A DNA stretch of 64,000 nucleotides from Halanaerobium saccharolyticum. Lineage in GTDB: Bacteria; Bacillota; Halanaerobiia; Halanaerobiales; Halanaerobiaceae. The first letter of the stretch is position 1. Each line of letters opens with the position of its first letter. Below, in pieces: positions 62,143 through 64,000 of the stretch. Where the stretch lies: NCBI RefSeq assembly GCF_004362045.1, contig NZ_SNWX01000003.1, positions 1-64,000 of the forward strand, given 5' to 3'. A program made the position numbers and the translations under genes. The notes beneath the pieces are model-generated. The model was not told where the DNA came from, ran no database searches, and saw nothing but the letters and a program-made list of their open reading frames with translations.

Positions 62143-62880
62143 ATGAAAGATAAGCAAAGAATTAAAGAAGTACTGGAGAATACCGAGATATTGCTTGAGC
62201 CAGACGATTTAATTTCTACCGAACATGATACAACTCTTCACTATTATGTACTCAGCAAGCCATATTATCTGGATGAATTTCCGGAGGAAGGTCCAGAAAC
62301 AAAGGTGAGAGAAGGAAAAATCACCTGGGAGAAACCAAAGCTTTTAACACCGGATTATATGATAAATATGAGCGGTTTTAGTGGTGAAGCAAAGGATGCC
62401 ATGCAGATCATAGCTCAGGAAAATCCCGATCTTGCTGGATTGCTTTATAAGATGAATTATAAAAAACAATCGATTAGTACATTTACTATTGCTAGAGAAA
62501 TTGAAGCTGCCGAAGCAGAAATAAGAGAAGATATAGATGAAGATGACAGTAGTTTAACTGTAATTATCAAGGGAGTAGATGAGCTCTGGGATGTTTCGCT
62601 GATGAAGTTTATTCAGACTCTAATGCTCAAAAGTGCCTATAAATCTCAGCTTCCTGATTATGAGGAAAAAGGATTTTTGAGCACAGATGATAAGGGCTAC
62701 TCTGTAGTTACCAGAAATCTCGAAGGACTGCCAATCGCAGCCAGTGAAGAGATCGAAAAAATGTTTGAGATGGTTAAAAATGGTGATGAGGATCCTTCAA
62801 AATTGAAAAGGGAACTTGATCGCTGGGGAGTTTTTAATGCATATCAGGATAGATTTTTTGATCTGTTTAGGGAGGACTGA
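62143..62880 (+). CDS. Hypothetical protein, acidic, unknown family
   Basis: A soluble, acidic 245-residue protein without signal or membrane segment. I do not recognise a domain. Visible features are a Tyr-rich N-terminal segment (HYYVLSKPYYLDEFPEEG), a Glu/Asp-rich middle (AEAEIREDIDEDDSS) and an aromatic C-terminus (FNAYQDRFFDLFRED). ATG at 62143 behind GAGGAGGAG. The next gene begins 2 bases after its stop, so the two are coupled and likely act together. Confidence 0.7.
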   Translation: MKDKQRIKEVLENTEILLEPDDLISTEHDTTLHYYVLSKPYYLDEFPEEGPETKVREGKITWEKPKLLTPDYMINMSGFSGEAKDAMQIIAQENPDLAGLLYKMNYKKQSISTFTIAREIEAAEAEIREDIDEDDSSLTVIIKGVDELWDVSLMKFIQTLMLKSAYKSQLPDYEEKGFLSTDDKGYSVVTRNLEGLPIAASEEIEKMFEMVKNGDEDPSKLKRELDRWGVFNAYQDRFFDLFRED

Positions 62881-62882
62881 TA

Positions 62883-63461
62883 ATGATGAAAAGTGCTTAT
62901 GAAATTGCAATGGAAAGAGCAGATGAAGTTTATGGTGCAGGAGATGAGGATGTCAATTCTTTAGAAATCAGAGAAGAGCTAAAAGAAATTATGGCTCCAT
63001 TTTTTAAAGAAGAAATGGATGCTGAAGGTTTATGGCACCAGCTGGAAGATAAAGAGCAAGAATATTTAAAAGAAGCCCAGCTGATGTTAATTGAGTCAAT
63101 TGGACTTCGTAATTCTTCTGAGCAGATAAAAAGGCGCAAAGAAGCTGTTGTTGCTGTTGAATCACTTAAAGAGGGGGGAAATACTACCTTTTTTGAAAAA
63201 CAGTTTACTCAGGCTCAGAGCCTGCAGCAGCAGTATCAAACTCAGAAGCAGCAGCTGGATGAGCAGGTAAAACAGCATCTGGAGCAGGCTCAGGGCCAGG
63301 GCCAGAATCCTCTGGCTGCTCAAGCTGGGAATGAGCAGGGCCAGAATGGAATGAATGCTCAGATGAGACAGCAGCTGGCTCAAAAGGTATCAGAATTTCA
63401 GGAAAGTTTTAATAAACGTTTCAATAAACTAATAGAAAAAATGAAAGCAGAAATAGAGTAA
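62883..63461 (+). CDS. Hypothetical protein with Gln-rich C-terminus
   Basis: A soluble 192-residue protein. The N-terminal about 95 residues are acidic and helical, beginning MKSAYEIAMERADEVYG, and the second half is rich in Gln (QQQYQTQKQQLDEQVKQ) with a GQGQNP linker and a final amphipathic helix. Long helices suggest a coiled coil. No known function. It follows the previous gene at 2 bases and ends before a strong terminator. An ATG three bases later (62886) is equally possible. Confidence 0.75.
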   Translation: MMKSAYEIAMERADEVYGAGDEDVNSLEIREELKEIMAPFFKEEMDAEGLWHQLEDKEQEYLKEAQLMLIESIGLRNSSEQIKRRKEAVVAVESLKEGGNTTFFEKQFTQAQSLQQQYQTQKQQLDEQVKQHLEQAQGQGQNPLAAQAGNEQGQNGMNAQMRQQLAQKVSEFQESFNKRFNKLIEKMKAEIE

Positions 63462-63547
63462 AGTAATTAAAGCTTTTTTTAATTATTATTACTTAGATAG
63501 AATTAGTAATATAAAATCTAGCATAAATAAAATCACTAAAGATAATT

Positions 63548-63590
63548 AAACCCTGCTCTGACTTGATAATAAGTCCGGCAGGGTTTTAAT
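63548..63590 (+). terminator. Terminator of the unknown two-gene operon
   Basis: AAACCCTGC pairs with GCAGGGTTT, with inner GACTT/AAGTC pairing, followed by TAATTT. No gene was seen in the rest of 63462-63776 besides the inverted repeat listed next. Confidence 0.88.
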
Positions 63591-63681
63591 TTATTTTAAA
63601 TATTAAAAGATATACTTAATTATCTGCTAATAAACAGGAGAACTTTAATTAAGCTAGAATATTATATTAAGAAGATATTTA

Positions 63682-63756
63682 GGTACCGGGTACTTGTAAA
63701 TTTTTGCCATATTGAGCTGAATATATTTTGGTAAAAATTTACAAGTACCCGGTACC
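63682..63756. repeat. 27-bp inverted repeat (long hairpin) before the HAD gene
   Basis: Arms at 63682-63708 and 63730-63756 are complementary over 27 bases with one G-U type mismatch. Each arm contains GTACCGGGTAC or its complement, the same 11-mer found inside the palindrome at 35848-35880. The 21-base loop can pair further (ATATT/AATAT). This may be a dispersed palindromic repeat, a bidirectional terminator or a regulatory hairpin. Confidence 0.85.
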
Positions 63757-63776
63757 ATCAAGATGGAGGCAAGATA

Positions 63777-64000
63777 ATGATTAGGAATATAATATTTGAT
63801 CTCGGTAATGTACTGCTCAATTTTGAACCTGAGAGTTATTTAAATAAATTGGGCTACAATGGGGAAATAGAAGCCCAATTAAGGGCAGAAATTTTTGAGA
63901 CAGAAGAATGGCTGCTGCTTGATCGGGGAACTATCACTCAGGAGCAGGCAGTTAAAAAATGGCAGCAGCGCAATCCTGAATTAAAAGACGAAATTGCAGC
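63777..64000 (+). CDS. HAD-superfamily hydrolase, N-terminal part (cut by window end)
   Basis: About 74 residues are present. The catalytic motif I of HAD hydrolases is clear at residues 7-11 (IFDLGNVL, with Asp8 as nucleophile), followed by LNFEPESYLNKLGY and a helical cap region beginning ETEEWLLLDRGTIT. This matches YihX-like phosphatases of about 200 residues acting on sugar phosphates. ATG behind GGAGGC at 63765-63770. The rest of the gene lies beyond the window. Confidence 0.8.
   Translation, partial: MIRNIIFDLGNVLLNFEPESYLNKLGYNGEIEAQLRAEIFETEEWLLLDRGTITQEQAVKKWQQRNPELKDEIA

Overview
The window looks like a chromosome segment of an anaerobic, halophilic, low-GC Firmicute with an outer membrane, most like Halanaerobium or a close relative. 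This is inferred from AT-rich DNA, Bacillus-type ribosome binding sites (AGGAGG), consensus sigma-A promoters and an arginine T-box, combined with outer-membrane-type genes (TolC-like factors, RND pump, non-lipidated solute-binding protein) and anaerobe genes (tungsten aldehyde oxidoreductase, flavodiiron protein, radical-type acyl-CoA dehydratase activases, selenocysteine SelD). No tRNA, rRNA, CRISPR array or intact transposase was seen. Nearly all genes are on the + strand; only an aldo/keto reductase, a DUF4359-like protein and a TPR protein are on the minus strand.

Layout. 1-2.6 kb: an aldehyde ferredoxin oxidoreductase that has lost its 5' end at a sharp junction near position 95, followed by MoaD-like and MoeB/ThiF-like cofactor genes. 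2.7-3.5 kb: a metallo-hydrolase. 3.7-13.7 kb: a sugar locus with a LacI regulator, two matching operators, a five-gene peptide-type ABC transporter, a GH32 fructosidase and a fructokinase. 13.7-22 kb: an HD-GYP protein, T-box-controlled argGH, an M48 protease, an ECF S-component, a PfkB kinase and a second HD-GYP protein. 22.3-32 kb: a large FtsA/PilM-like protein with C-terminal repeats, ManA, a membrane protein, an IclR regulator, a three-gene acyl-CoA dehydratase activase set and fumarase. 32.2-34.4 kb: a 28-codon gene whose product looks like a signal peptide carrying a five-residue tail, next to a membrane HD-GYP protein and an unknown protein. 34.5-39.2 kb: flavodiiron protein, then a selenium cluster (cysteine desulfurase, YedF, SelD with in-frame UGA, DUF3343). 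39.3-42.7 kb: a PAS-GAF-GGDEF cyclase and an FAD oxidoreductase. 42.8-51.1 kb: a TetR regulon with three matching palindromes controlling the regulator, a cupin and an RND efflux operon with two TolC-like genes, the first of which lacks the beta-barrel segments. 51.2-64 kb: a divergent DapA-like gene, the minus-strand genes, argCBD, an AEC transporter, a SEC-C/TPR protein, an ECF S-component behind a structured leader, two unknown genes, and the start of a HAD hydrolase behind a 27-bp inverted repeat.

How the genes fit together. The 3.7-13.7 kb block reads as uptake and breakdown of a fructose-containing oligosaccharide. Arginine synthesis is split over two loci, only one of which shows a T-box. 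Cyclic-di-GMP turnover is prominent (three HD-GYP proteins and one GGDEF protein). The points most worth a second look are the signal-peptide-like microgene beside the membrane HD-GYP, two genes whose only well-placed initiation codon is AUA (argB and the second ECF S-component), the barrel-less TolC-like protein, the selenocysteine SelD, the TetR regulon, and an unidentified leader RNA at about 61.33-61.42 kb.
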